64,000 bases of DNA from RYN-230 sp963844695 (GCA_963844695.1 CAWJPL010000045.1:62001-126000), one strand, 5' to 3'. Shown: positions 16,560 to 25,948, counted from the first letter of the stretch. Notes: a model not told the origin generated them from the letters alone. A program made the numbers and translations.

Positions 16560-17288
16560 ATGTCCGCAGCGAAGGCCAGCACCGTAGCTGAGCAGAGCGT
16601 CCCGGAGCAGGCTCGTACTGACCAGGCTGGGACTGAGCAGGCTCGTGCTGAGCAGGCTGGGGCCGGGCAGGCCGCGGGGACCGGGCCCGGCAGCCCGGCC
16701 CCGGCGGCCCGGCCGCGCCGGCCCGGCCGCCCGCGCAGCGAGCAGGCCGACCGGGCCATCATCGACGCCGCGCTCTGCGTGTTCGCCGAGCATGGCGTGG
16801 AGGGCCTGTGCATCGAGAAGGTGGCGGCCAAGGCTGGCGTGGGCAAGGCCACCATCTACCGCCGCTGGCCGGGCAAAGAGGATCTGCTGCTGGACGCGCT
16901 GGCCGCGCTCAAGACCCCGCTGCCCGAGCCGCACGGTGACTCTGTCCGCGAGGATCTGATCTCCCTGATGCAAACCATGGCTTCCGATTACGCCGACCCG
17001 CGCCGGGCCCGGGAGTTCGCTCTGCTGCTGGGTGAGGGTGCGAAGTACCCCCGGCTGATGGCGAAGTACACCGAAACCGTGATCGAGCCGCGCCGTGAGG
17101 TCATCCGGTCGGTGCTGCGCCGCGGCATCGCGTCCGGGGAACTGCGGCCCGGCGTCGACGTTGACGTGGCGCTGTTCATGATGACCGGCGCGGTGATCGC
17201 CCGGGGCAAGGACCAGCCCGAGGCGATCTCCGCCAGCTACGCCCAGCGCGTCGTGGACGAGCTGCTGGCCGGCCTGGCCCCCCGCTGA
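16560..17288 (+). CDS. TetR-family transcriptional regulator, copy 2
   Basis: This intact 242-residue repressor has the same HTH (EKVAAKAGVGKATIYRRWPGKEDLL) as copy 1. It differs in the Ala/Gln/Glu repeat (TEQAR, AGQAA) and at a C-terminal DVDVAL in place of NVNVAL. It remains intact although the exporter it probably controls is broken, so it could still act in trans on the copy 1 operator. Confidence 0.9.
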   Translation: MSAAKASTVAEQSVPEQARTDQAGTEQARAEQAGAGQAAGTGPGSPAPAARPRRPGRPRSEQADRAIIDAALCVFAEHGVEGLCIEKVAAKAGVGKATIYRRWPGKEDLLLDALAALKTPLPEPHGDSVREDLISLMQTMASDYADPRRAREFALLLGEGAKYPRLMAKYTETVIEPRREVIRSVLRRGIASGELRPGVDVDVALFMMTGAVIARGKDQPEAISASYAQRVVDELLAGLAPR

Positions 17289-17289
17289 C

Positions 17290-18532
17290 TCACGCCGCGG
17301 CCGCCGACGGCCGGGCCTCGTCGTCGGGCCGGACTGATGATCCCGGTCGGAGCGCTCTGGCGGGCAGCTGGCCCGCGAGCCAGCGCAAGGCCAGGACGGC
17401 CACCCCGGCGGCGGCCCCGACGAGAAGCCAGGGCAGCCATACCGCCACCGAGAACAGCGCCACCACCGCCGGGGCCATCACCCCGGGCACCGTGAACGAG
17501 TACTGGAAAGCCGCCAGGTAGCGGCCCCGCGCCCCAGCCGGGGCGGTGGCCTCAGCCAGCGCGTTCACCCGGACCCCGAACGCCAGCCCGGCCGCCGCGA
17601 GCACCACCGTCGCGGCCAGCAGATCCGCCGCGCGCCACCGCGCCGGCATCGCTACCGCGGCCACGCTGACCCCGCACCAGACGACCAGGAGCGCGGCGCC
17701 CCAGGCCATCGCCGTGGTCCGGCGCAGACGGCGGGTGGCCCACAGCGCCGCCGTAGCGCCCACGCTGTTCAGCCCGGTGAACAGGGCCAGCGCCGCACCG
17801 GGCAGCCACGGCTCGGCGTGCAGTTCCCCGAGCACGTAGACCGACATCCCGCTGAGATAGAAGTCCAGCGGCAGCGCCACCAGCCCCGTGACGACGATCA
17901 GGGCCAGGAAAGGCCGGTCCGACCACGGCCCCCCGGACCGCGGCCCCCGCGGCGCGGGCGGCGGGATGGGCGGGCCGCGGAACCCGGACCAGAAGTCCCA
18001 GAAGCAGCGCGCACACCGCGAAGCTGCCCGCGTCCACGATCACGGCCACCCGGTAGCCGCCCGTTCCAGCCCAGCTGAGCAGGGCCGCGGCCGCCAGGGC
18101 GCCCAGCCCGAAACAGGCCGAGCGCACCATGGCCGCCACCGCGAAGGGCCGGTCCCTGGGCACGTCGCCCGCGACGTCGGCGATCAGCGCGAACAGCGAG
18201 CTGTAGAACAACTGCTGTCCCCCGGCCAGCAGGACGGCCGCGACCGCCACCATGGCCGTCCCCCGGGCCACCAGATAGGTCACCGCCCCCAGCGCCTGCA
18301 GCAGCTCGGCGCAGATCACGATCCGCCGTGGCCCGACCCGGTCCACCAGCCGGCCCGCGGCTGGCGGCACCGCCAGTCCCGCCGCCGTGCCCAGGGCGAC
18401 CACCGTCCCCGCGGCGGCCAGCGGCAGTCCCACGACCCGGGTCACGTACAGCAGCACCACCGGCAGGAACAGTCCGGACCCGAAGTTGTCGACCCCCAGC
18501 GCCGTCAGCAAGGCCACCCGGCTCCGTCGCAT
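17290..18532 (-). pseudogene. MFS transporter (12 TM), copy 2 (frameshifted)
   Basis: The first 200 residues match copy 1. An indel around 17938-17945 (GGACCGCGGCCCC against GGACCGAGCCCC) then moves the rest into another frame, where the C-terminal six-TM half (GMSVYVLGELHAEPWLP...) is still recognisable. The 5' flank is unrelated to that of copy 1 and has only a weak ribosome site (TAGGGTCGAGCCC). Confidence 0.85.
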
Positions 18533-18693
18533 GGGCTCGACCCTACGAGGGCGGGGAGTATCGGGGGAAGGGCTTGCGGGCGGTGGCAGACTCGGATCGG
18601 CCTCAGTTGATCCTTGACGCGCCGTAGATGTTTTGCACCCCCCTGCGGGCCTGCTTCGGGGCCGGGTTCCCAGGTGGGCGGGACGGAATTTCG

Positions 18694-19245
18694 TCAGAGC
18701 TGGGCCTTCAGCTCGTCAATCTTGCCGATGTGCTCTCGGAGCTGGGTGATAGGCGGGGCGCTCGCGGATGCGGGCTAGCGCCCAGCGGACGCCTTCGGCG
18801 CGGTTTGGGACGATGCCGGCGGTGATCAGGGCGTCGAGGACCTCCAGGTCCCTGGGGTCGAGCCGGGCCATCACCGGGGTGAGGTTGCGGCCCGCGGCCG
18901 TGCGATCCGGCGGGCTGACAGACATCGAGATGACGGGATGCCCGCGCTCCCCGGGCTGCACGGGGAGCGTGAGCAGCACACGCCCGATGAAGGGCATCTT
19001 CCGGGCGACTTTCTTGCGCAGGTCCTCGATTGCCGCGCGATGCGCTTTCTCGAACGCGTGAAGCGTCTCTTCCGGGTCTTCGCCTGTCGGGGTGAGGATC
19101 ACCCGGACCATCACCTGGCCGGGCTCGATCCGGGCTCGTCGCCGTATTGCAGCACCTCGACCTTCTGCACGGTCCCGTCGCCGAACTGCCTGTTCAGCTC
19201 TTCTTCGGCCTCGCGCTCGAGACGTTCCTGCTCTTCCTGGTCCAC
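18694..19245 (-). pseudogene. Ribbon-helix-helix-like regulator with coiled N-terminus, frameshifted
   Basis: Reading from a GTG at 19245 with AAGGGG 8 nt upstream gives VDQEEQERLEREAEEELNRQFGDGTVQKVEVLQYGDE, a charged helical segment. After a shift near 19130 comes EPGQVMVRVILTPTGEDPEETLHAFEKAHRAAIEDL and then a C-terminal LDPRDLEVLDALITAGIVPNRAEGVRWALARIRERP, which has the ribbon-helix-helix pattern. A second shift at the GGG of 18744-18746 hides the natural end QLREHIGKIDELKAQL. The C-terminal domain is paralogous to the next gene upstream. Function unknown; a DNA-binding regulator is inferred from the C-terminal pattern. DNA from 18533 to 18693 shows nothing recognisable. Confidence 0.6.
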
Positions 19246-19298
19246 GATCAGCCCCTTGATTGCTCGAGCAATCAGCGTAACTCCGATTACTCATGCAC

Positions 19299-19628
19299 TC
19301 AAGGAGTTGGTTGCGCCCATGCCCTTTTGCGCGCCTGCCTGCCAGCCGCTTGGGTGCTGGCGGATGCAGCCTGGTCTCGGAACCGGCTCCGGCTGCAGAG
19401 CTGGGTGCCTAGTTCGTCGATCTCTCGCACCCGCTCGTGGATCTGAGCGTGGGTGAGATTCTCGCGGATGCGGCTGATGGCCCACCGCACGACCTCCGCG
19501 CGGCTGGACGCGATGCCCGCAGTAATGACAGCGTCTACCATCGCCAGATCGGCAGGTCCCAGCGTGACCTGCACGGAGGCGGACCCCTCCACCTCATCAG
19601 CCACGTCTGAACGCAACCCATGGATCAT
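19299..19628 (-). CDS. Ribbon-helix-helix-like protein, 109 aa
   Basis: The N-terminal half, SVQVTLGPADLAMVDAVITAGIASSRAEVVRWAISRIREN, reads as a beta strand followed by two helices, as in CopG/Arc-type ribbon-helix-helix DNA-binding proteins. It is closely similar to the C-terminus of the adjacent gene (LDALITAGIVPNRAEGVRWALARIRE). The C-terminus is basic and of low complexity, and may itself be read in a wrong frame after ELGTQL, where the neighbour stops. The ATG at 19628 lacks a strong ribosome site; a GTG at 19607 is an alternative. No toxin-like partner is beside it. Confidence 0.6.
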   Translation of the reverse strand: MIHGLRSDVADEVEGSASVQVTLGPADLAMVDAVITAGIASSRAEVVRWAISRIRENLTHAQIHERVREIDELGTQLCSRSRFRDQAASASTQAAGRQARKRAWAQPTP

Positions 19629-19685
19629 GCTGGGGAAGCCGTACAGGGGACCGCGCTGGGCCCCGTCGGTGGGAGACTCGGAGGT

Positions 19686-20516
19686 ATGCAGCGCCGCTTC
19701 CGCGAGGTCGACGTGTTCACCGCCACGCCCTTCGGCGGCAATCCGGTCGCGGTCGTCCTCGACTCCGACGGGCTGAGCACCAGCGAGATGCAGCGCTTCG
19801 CCAACTGGACCAACCTGTCCGAGACCACGTTCGTCCTGCCGCCGTCCACCGAGCAGGCGGACTACCAGGTCCGGATCTTCACTCCCAGCCGCGAGCTGCC
19901 GTTCGCCGGCCATCCGACCCTGGGCACCTGCCACGCCTGGCTGGAGTCCGGCGGGAAGCCAGCCCTGCCCGAGGTGTTCGTCCAGGAATGCGGGGCGGGC
20001 CTGGTCGAGATCCGCCAGGTTCCGGCCGGGCTGGCCTTCGCCGCCCCGCCGCTGATCCGGTCCGGGCCGGTAGACGAGCCGCTCGCCGAGCACATCGCCG
20101 CGGTCCTGGGCCTCAGCCGTTCCGACATCACCGACCTGGCCTGGGCGGACAACGGGCCGGGCTGGGTGGCGGTGCTGCTGCCGAGCGCCGCGGCGGTGCT
20201 CGCCTTGCGGCCCGGCGCGGTCGACATGGACATCGGGGTGGCCGGCTTCCATCCGGCCGGCTCACCGGAGGCCGTCGAGGTCCGGGCCTTCTTCCCCAGC
20301 GGCGCCGCGACGATCGAGGACCCGGTGACCGGGAGCCTGAACGCGTCGCTGGCGCAGTGGCTGCTGGACACCGGCCGGGTCAGCGCCCCCTATGTGGCAG
20401 CTCAGGGCACGGCCCTGGGGCGGTCCGGCCGGGTGCACATCTTCCGCGAGGGCGACGGCCAGATCTGGGTCGGTGGCGGAACCCGCACCTGCGTGTCGGG
20501 GCACGCGGAACTGTAG
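19686..20516 (+). CDS. PhzF-family isomerase/epimerase-like protein
   Basis: The 276-residue protein has the two-lobed diaminopimelate-epimerase-like fold of the PhzF family. Marks are FREVDVFTATPFGGNPVAVV, NLSETTFVLPP with the catalytic Glu near residue 46, the signature RELPFAGHPTLGT, a second-lobe AATIEDPVTGSLNASLAQWL, and a closing GRSGRVHIFRE. Members isomerise small acids or amino-acid derivatives; the substrate here is unknown and no phenazine genes are near. It is followed by a repeat-rich gap and a DUF2891 gene on the same strand. Confidence 0.88.
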   Translation: MQRRFREVDVFTATPFGGNPVAVVLDSDGLSTSEMQRFANWTNLSETTFVLPPSTEQADYQVRIFTPSRELPFAGHPTLGTCHAWLESGGKPALPEVFVQECGAGLVEIRQVPAGLAFAAPPLIRSGPVDEPLAEHIAAVLGLSRSDITDLAWADNGPGWVAVLLPSAAAVLALRPGAVDMDIGVAGFHPAGSPEAVEVRAFFPSGAATIEDPVTGSLNASLAQWLLDTGRVSAPYVAAQGTALGRSGRVHIFREGDGQIWVGGGTRTCVSGHAEL

Positions 20517-20544
20517 GGGTAAGAGGGCCTGGTCCCGGGCATCC

Positions 20545-20578
20545 ATCTCGTGGCGGGCCAGATCTCGTGGCGGGCCAG
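20545..20578 (+). repeat. Tandem 17-bp direct repeat
   Basis: ATCTCGTGGCGGGCCAG occurs twice in a row in the 136-bp gap between the PhzF and DUF2891 genes. It is followed by looser CTCGGCAGGCC-type repeats to about 20640. No hairpin terminator is clear. Confidence 0.75.
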
Positions 20579-20652
20579 CTCCCCTCGGCAAGCCAGACCC
20601 CGGCAGGCCAGACCCTCGGCAGGCCCGTGTCTCGGCAGGAAGGTTGCAGACT

Positions 20653-21705
20653 GTGGACCTTACGCAGGAGTCGGCTGACCTGCTGCACACCGAGGCGTCC
20701 GGGTACGCGGCGGCCGCCCTGGCCAACATCAGGCACGAGTTTCCGGCGGCCATGCAGCACACGATGACCGCGCCGGGCGACTTCCCCTACCGGCCCCGGG
20801 CGCGGACGCCGGTGTTCTACGGCAGCTTCGACTGGCACTCCTCGGTGCAGATGCACTGGACCTTGCTGCGGTTGCTGCGCACCGTGCCTGGCGCGGTGCC
20901 CGAGACCCAGATCCGGTCCATGCTCGGCGCCCAGTTCACTCCCGTTGCGATGGCGGCCGAGGCTGAGTTCGTGGCCAGCGCGGACGCCCGCGCCGAGCGC
21001 CCGCAGGGCTGGGGCTGGGCGCTCGCCCTCGTCCACGAGACCCGGACCTGGGACACCCCGGACGCCCGCAAGTGGGCGGATGCGATGGCCCCGCTGGCCG
21101 AGGCCCTGGCCGGCGCCTTCCTCGGCTGGCTGCCCGGGCAGTCCTACCCGGTCCGCTACGGCACGGAGCAGGGCAGCGCGTTCGGGCTGTCCCTGGCCTG
21201 GCCGTTCGCCGAGGCGAGGGCCAGGGCGGGCGACCCGGCGCTGCGGGACGCGATCGTGGCCCGGGCCCTCGCGTGGTTCAGCGCGGACAGCATGTACCCG
21301 GCCGACTGGGAGCCGTCGGGCGACGACTCCCTCTCGCCCGCCCTGACCGAGGCGGAGCTGATGGCCCGGATCCTGGCGCCGCACGAGTTCGCGGACTGGC
21401 TGACCTTCTTCCTGCCCGGGCTCGAGTGGGGCCGGCCGGGCACCTTGTTCACCCCGGCGGCCGGCGGCGATCCGGCAGAGGATCAGGAGCCCGGCCAGGA
21501 GCAGGGCGGCCGGGTCCATGGCCTGAACGCCACCCGGTCCTGGTGCTGGCGGCAGATCGCGAGCGCCCTGCCCGCGGGTGACCCGCGGATCGAGCCCGCC
21601 CAGGCCGCCGCCCGGCAGCACGCCAAGGCGGTGCTGCCTTATGTTCTCAGCGATGACTACCAGCTGGACCACTGGCTGCCCGGCTACGCAGTACTGATGT
21701 TGTAG
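20653..21705 (+). CDS. DUF2891 family protein
   Basis: The 350-residue protein starts at a GTG preceded by GGAAGG. It has a predominantly helical, Trp-rich pattern: PVFYGSFDWHSSVQMHWTLLRLLR near residue 55, GWGWALALVHET, GTEQGSAFGLSLAW, ADWEPSGDDSLSPALTEAELMARIL and YQLDHWLPGYAVLML at the end. This matches DUF2891, an uncharacterised family reminiscent of alpha/alpha-toroid sugar enzymes. The conserved DWHSSVHMHW-type motif and the acidic EPSGDD stretch could be catalytic, which is inference. It is convergent with nadE. Confidence 0.85.
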   Translation: MDLTQESADLLHTEASGYAAAALANIRHEFPAAMQHTMTAPGDFPYRPRARTPVFYGSFDWHSSVQMHWTLLRLLRTVPGAVPETQIRSMLGAQFTPVAMAAEAEFVASADARAERPQGWGWALALVHETRTWDTPDARKWADAMAPLAEALAGAFLGWLPGQSYPVRYGTEQGSAFGLSLAWPFAEARARAGDPALRDAIVARALAWFSADSMYPADWEPSGDDSLSPALTEAELMARILAPHEFADWLTFFLPGLEWGRPGTLFTPAAGGDPAEDQEPGQEQGGRVHGLNATRSWCWRQIASALPAGDPRIEPAQAAARQHAKAVLPYVLSDDYQLDHWLPGYAVLML

Positions 21706-21734
21706 CTTAGTCCGGGGCGCGACCCCCCTGGCGG

Positions 21735-23547
21735 CTACGCCCTTGGGGACGGGCTCGCGCCAGCGGTTGGTGATCGGCAGGCGGCGGTCGCGGCCGAAGT
21801 TACGCGGCGTGATCTTCGGGCCGGGCGGGTACTGGCGCCGCTTGTACTCGGCCCGGTCCACCAGCTGGACGACCCGGTCCACCAGGCCTGGGTCGTGGCC
21901 CGCCGCGACCAGCTCCGCCGCCCCCATGTCCTTTTCCACGTAGTCGTCCAGGATCGCGTCGAGCACCGCGTAGTCCGGCAGCGAATCGGTGTCGAGCTGT
22001 CCCGGGGCCAGTTCCGCGCTCGGCGGCTTGGTGATCGAGTTCTCCGGGATGGGCGGCGTGTCGCCGCGCTCCACCGCCTGCGCGTCGCGCCACCGGGCCA
22101 GCTCCCAGACCAGCGTCTTGGGCACGTCCTTGATGGGCCCGAAGCCGCCGGCCGAGTCACCGTAGAGGGTGGAGTACCCGGTGGCGATCTCGCTCTTGTT
22201 CCCGGTGGTCAGGACGAGGTGCCCGGCGGCGTTGCTCAGCCCCATCAAGATCACGCCCCGGATCCGCGACTGGAGGTTCTCCGCGGCCAGTCCCTGCAGG
22301 TCGAGCTCGGCCTGGAACGCGTCGACCATGGCCGCGATCGGGACCGTGCGGGCGTGCAGCCCCTGCCGCTTGGCCAGTTCCTCCGCATCACCCACGGAAT
22401 GCTCGGAGGAGTAGCGGCTGGGCATGAGCACCACATGGACCGCGTCCGGCCCGAGCGCGTCGGCGGCGATCGTGGCGACCAGCGCGGAGTCGATCCCTCC
22501 GGACAGGCCCAGGATGACCGAGCGGAAACCGTTCTTGCGCACGTAGTCCCGCACCCCGGTGACCAGCGCGGAGTAGATCTCGGCCCGGGGGGCCAGCCGG
22601 GCGGCGATGAGCGGCTCGGCGAGCGGGGGGGCCGGGGCGGCCGGCGCTGGCCGCGCGGGCAGTGCGACCCGGTGAATGCTCATCAAGGTCCCGTCGCTGG
22701 CCTCGACGGGCGTATCGGCAGGCGGGGAGCTGTCCGGGACCGGCCGCGCCGAGGGCAGATCGAGGTCCGCGACCAGCAGCGCCTCCTCGAACTGAGGTCC
22801 CCGGCTGATCAGGCCGCCCTCGGCGTCGACGATGATCGAGTCCCCGTCGAAGACCAGCTCGTCCTGGCCGCCCATCAGGTTGACGTAGGCCAGCGCCGCG
22901 CCCGCCTCGCGAGCCCGGCGGACGCACAGCTCCAGGCGGGCCTGGTCCTTGCCCCGCTCGTACGGGGAGGCGTTCGGGACCACCAGCAGCCCCGCGCCGG
23001 CCTGCCGGGTCACCGCGACCGGACCGCCGTCCTGCCACAGGTCCTCGCAGATGGCGATGGCCACGTCTACCGCGTCCCCGCCCGGTACCGGAACGCGGAC
23101 CACCGGCAGCCGGTTGCCGGGCACGAAATAGCGGTACTCGTCGAACACCCCGTAGTTCGGCAGGTGATGCTTGGCCGTGGTGACCGCGACCGTCCCGCCG
23201 TACAGCAGCGCCGCCGCGTTCTGGGCCGAGCTGACCGGTTCGCCGGCCCGGGGCGTCCCGCCCGCCCGCCGGCCCAGGTAGCCGGTGACCACGGCGACGT
23301 GCCCCAGCCCGGCCTCGCCCAGTTGCTGCGCCGTCGCCTCCAGCGTCTGCATCGAGGCGTCCACGAACGACTCGCGCAGCGCCAGATCCTCGACCGGATA
23401 GCCGGTCAGCATCATCTCGGGAAACAGCACGAGGTCGGCGCCGGCGTCCGCGGCGCGGCGGGTCCACTCCGCCACCGTCGCGGCGTTTCCCGGCAGGTCG
23501 CCGACGGTCGAGTTCACCTGGGCAAGGGCGATCCGCAGCCTGGTCAC
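21735..23547 (-). CDS. nadE: Glutamine-dependent NAD+ synthetase NadE (3' end uncertain)
   Basis: This two-domain enzyme makes NAD from deamido-NAD. The N-terminal nitrilase-type glutaminase has its Glu-Lys-Cys triad visible as FPEMMLTGYP (E44), TAKHHLPNYGVFDEYRYF (K126) and IAICEDLW (C167). The C-terminal synthetase has the PP-loop ILGLSGGIDSALVA, then TTGNKSEIATGYSTLYGDSAGGF and the family-typical end DRRLPITNRWRE. After that motif the frame shows no stop and would run on antisense through the neighbouring DUF2891 gene to 20380. A one-base shift at PVPKG would end the protein at 21735, giving a normal length of about 600. I take 21735 as the likely end. Confidence 0.88.
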
Positions 23548-23656
23548 TCTTTCACTCTAATTCGGGCGGCCAATTCACTCTCACCGGGCGGCCAGTCCGG
23601 GCCAGGGCGCGGCCAGCCTGCGCTTTCCAGCAGCCGGCGTAGACAGCAGCTGCGGC

Positions 23657-24304
23657 CTAGCCCCGGGATTCCTGCGGGCGGACGGCCACGATGTAGCGGA
23701 GCAGCGGCAGCTGGCCGGCGGAGTTGACCAGGTATCCGGCTGTGGCGGCTAGGTCCCGCAGCGGATCGGCCGCGGTGGCCTGCGGCTCCCGCTGCCTGCC
23801 AAAGCGCAGCAGCGGTGCCAGGTCCGCGGTCAGCAGGCGGCCACCGGGTCTGGTTACCCGGTACATCTCGGCGAAGGCCGCCTGGCGCTGGCGGGCAGGA
23901 ATATGGTGCATAGCCAGCGTGCAGGTGACGATGTCGAACGACGCGTCCGGCAGGCCGAGGTCCTGCGCGACGCCGACGGTGTATGTCATGCCGGGGCGTG
24001 CGTGCCGCCGCGCGTAGGCGATGGCTGGTTTCGACGGGTCCACTCCGGTGACCCGGCCTGACGGGCCCGCAGCGGCGGCCAGCCGGCCGGTGAGATACCC
24101 GCTGCTCGATCCGACGTCCAGTACCGAGTCTCCCGGCTGTACTCCGCTCAGCACGACGATCCGGTCGTATACGCGGCCGCGGCGCCCGGCAAACATAAGG
24201 TGATTCACTGCCGCGTTGAAACGGAAGGCGCGGAGCGTTATGCCAGTGTCGCCGGACGTCGTCATGGGATCGATGCTGCCGGAACCACAGCAGTCTGTCG
24301 TCAT
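23657..24304 (-). CDS. Class I SAM-dependent methyltransferase
   Basis: The protein has up to 215 residues with the Rossmann methyltransferase motifs: motif I VLDVGSSSGYLTGRLA, motif II GVDPSKPAIAYARRHA, and GLPDASFDIVTCTLAMHHIP (post-I/IV region), followed by EMYRVTRPGGRLLTADL. The pattern matches UbiE/Methyltransf_11-type small-molecule enzymes; substrate unknown. Two ATGs are possible (24304, or 24265 starting MTTSGDTGITLRAFRF), neither with a good ribosome site. The second looks more like a natural N-terminus. It is divergent from glnA2. Confidence 0.82.
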   Translation of the reverse strand: MTTDCCGSGSIDPMTTSGDTGITLRAFRFNAAVNHLMFAGRRGRVYDRIVVLSGVQPGDSVLDVGSSSGYLTGRLAAAAGPSGRVTGVDPSKPAIAYARRHARPGMTYTVGVAQDLGLPDASFDIVTCTLAMHHIPARQRQAAFAEMYRVTRPGGRLLTADLAPLLRFGRQREPQATAADPLRDLAATAGYLVNSAGQLPLLRYIVAVRPQESRG

Positions 24305-24467
24305 GCGGCGGAAGCGACTGCTGCCTACCCCGTGCGGATACGGCCGGGCGCCGGAATGCTACGCGCGGAGTAGGGGCCCGCCATAAGCCCGGCGCCGGGG
24401 ACGCGCGAGGTTTCGGCCCGGCTACCAGCCGGTCCAGACCCGTAACAGGTAGACTCGCCGCAGGTTT

Positions 24468-24483
24468 GTAACGCCCTGGTAAC
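24468..24483 (+). promoter_or_regulatory. GlnR-box-like element upstream of glnA2
   Basis: GTAAC-N6-GTAAC has the 11-bp period of actinobacterial GlnR sites (gTnAC-n6-GaAAC), with one mismatch in the second half. A third GTAAC lies at 24442 and an inverted GTTAC near 24521. It sits about 100 bp before the glnA2 ATG, in the right place for nitrogen control of a glutamine synthetase gene. Confidence 0.5.
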
Positions 24484-24586
24484 ACGCTCGCGAGACACTG
24501 GGCCAGGGCAGGCTCGGTCAGCCGTTACGCTGTGCTGCCCGCCGTCAACACAGGTAGAAGTCGCTGACCAGCAAGGACAGGCCGTC

Positions 24587-25948
24587 ATGGACAGGCAGGA
24601 AGAGTTCGTCCTCCGTACCCTGGAGGAGCGGGATATCCGTTTTGTCCGGCTTTGGTTCACCGACGTACTCGGCTACCTGAAGTCGGTCGCGGTCGCCCCC
24701 GCCGAGCTCGAAGGAGCGTTTGCCGAGGGCATCGGGTTCGACGGCTCGGCGATCGAGGGATTCGCCCGGGTCTACGAGGCGGACATGATCGCCAAGCCCG
24801 ACGCGTCCACGTTCCAGCTGCTGCCCTGGCGCGGCGAGGCCTCCGGGGTGGGCCGGATGTTCTGTGACATCCGGATGCCCGACGGCTCGCCCTCGTACGC
24901 GGATCCCCGGTACGTGCTGAAGCGGGCCCTGGGTCACGCCGCCGATCTCGGCTTCACCTTCTACACCCATCCCGAGGTGGAGTTCTTCCTGCTGAAGGAG
25001 CGGCCGGTGGCCGGGGGCAAGCCGCAGCCGATCGACACGGGTGGCTACTTCGACCACACCCCGCACAGCGTGGCCCACGACTTCCGGCACGAGTCCATCC
25101 AGATGCTGGAGAGCATGGGCATCTCGGTGGAGTTCAGCCACCACGAGGGTGCGCCGGGCCAGCAGGAAATCGACCTGCGCTACGCGGACGCCCTGACCAC
25201 GGCGGACAACATCATGTCGTTCCGGCTGGTCATGAAGGAGGTCGCGCTCCAGCAGGGCGTGTACGCGTCCTTCATGCCCAAGCCATTCACCGAGTACCCG
25301 GGCTCCGGCATGCACACCCACATGTCGCTGTTCGAGGGCGACCGTAACGTCTTCTACGAGCCGGGCGCGGAGTTCCAGCTGTCCAAGCCCGGCCGGGCGT
25401 TCGTCGCCGGGCTGCTCCGGCACGCCGCGGAGATCACCGCGGTGTGCAACCAGTGGGTCAACTCGTACAAGCGGCTGTGGGGAGCGGCGGAAAGCGCCGC
25501 GGGGGCCGGCGGCGAGGCCCCGGCCTACATCTGCTGGGGGCACAACAACCGGTCGGCTCTGGTGCGGATCCCGATGTACAAGCCGCACAAGGGAAACGCC
25601 ACCCGGGTCGAGTTCCGCTCGGTAGACTCGGCGTGCAACCCTTACCTTGCGTTCGCGGTGATCCTCGAAGCCGGCCTGAAAGGCATTGAGGCTGGTTACG
25701 AGCTGCCGCCCGGCGCGGAGGATGACGTATGGGCGCTCACCTCGGCCGAGCGACGGGCGTTGGGCATTTCACCGCTGCCGCAGAGCCTGGATGAGGCGAT
25801 CACGGTGATGCAGGACAGCGAGCTGGTGGCCCAGGCGCTTGGTGAGCATGTGTTTGACTTCTTCCTGCGCAACAAGCGCGCCGAGTGGCGCGAGTACCGG
25901 CACCAGGTCACCCAGTATGAGCTGGACCGTTACTTGCCCGTGCTATGA
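24587..25948 (+). CDS. glnA2: Glutamine synthetase, GlnA2 type
   Basis: This 453-residue type I glutamine synthetase makes glutamine from glutamate, ammonia and ATP. Signatures are GFDGSAIEGFARVYEADM, EVEFFL, PKPFTEYPGSGMHTHMSLF, the KGNATRVEFRSVDSACNPYLAFAVIL active-site region and the C-terminal LGEHVFDFFLRNKRAEW. The C-terminal YELPPGAEDDVWALT segment resembles mycobacterial GlnA2, which also lies beside glnE. The major GlnA1 would be elsewhere. It begins a same-strand series glnA2 - SARP regulator - glnE. A GlnR-like box lies upstream. Confidence 0.93.
   Translation: MDRQEEFVLRTLEERDIRFVRLWFTDVLGYLKSVAVAPAELEGAFAEGIGFDGSAIEGFARVYEADMIAKPDASTFQLLPWRGEASGVGRMFCDIRMPDGSPSYADPRYVLKRALGHAADLGFTFYTHPEVEFFLLKERPVAGGKPQPIDTGGYFDHTPHSVAHDFRHESIQMLESMGISVEFSHHEGAPGQQEIDLRYADALTTADNIMSFRLVMKEVALQQGVYASFMPKPFTEYPGSGMHTHMSLFEGDRNVFYEPGAEFQLSKPGRAFVAGLLRHAAEITAVCNQWVNSYKRLWGAAESAAGAGGEAPAYICWGHNNRSALVRIPMYKPHKGNATRVEFRSVDSACNPYLAFAVILEAGLKGIEAGYELPPGAEDDVWALTSAERRALGISPLPQSLDEAITVMQDSELVAQALGEHVFDFFLRNKRAEWREYRHQVTQYELDRYLPVL

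Larger units (their letters stand above)
12599..18532. repeat. 5.9-kb tandem duplication, copy 2
   Basis: Direct repeat of 6434-12361. Scattered substitutions are mostly synonymous. Small indels disrupt the lipoprotein gene, the DHA2 exporter and the second MFS gene, while panB and tetR remain open. The right flank (18533 onward) is unrelated to the spacer that follows copy 1. Confidence 0.95.

Noticed and set aside
20545..20640. Short repeats after the PhzF gene as a CRISPR array
   Set aside because: The 17-bp repeats are directly abutting with no spacers of constant length, and no cas genes are nearby.
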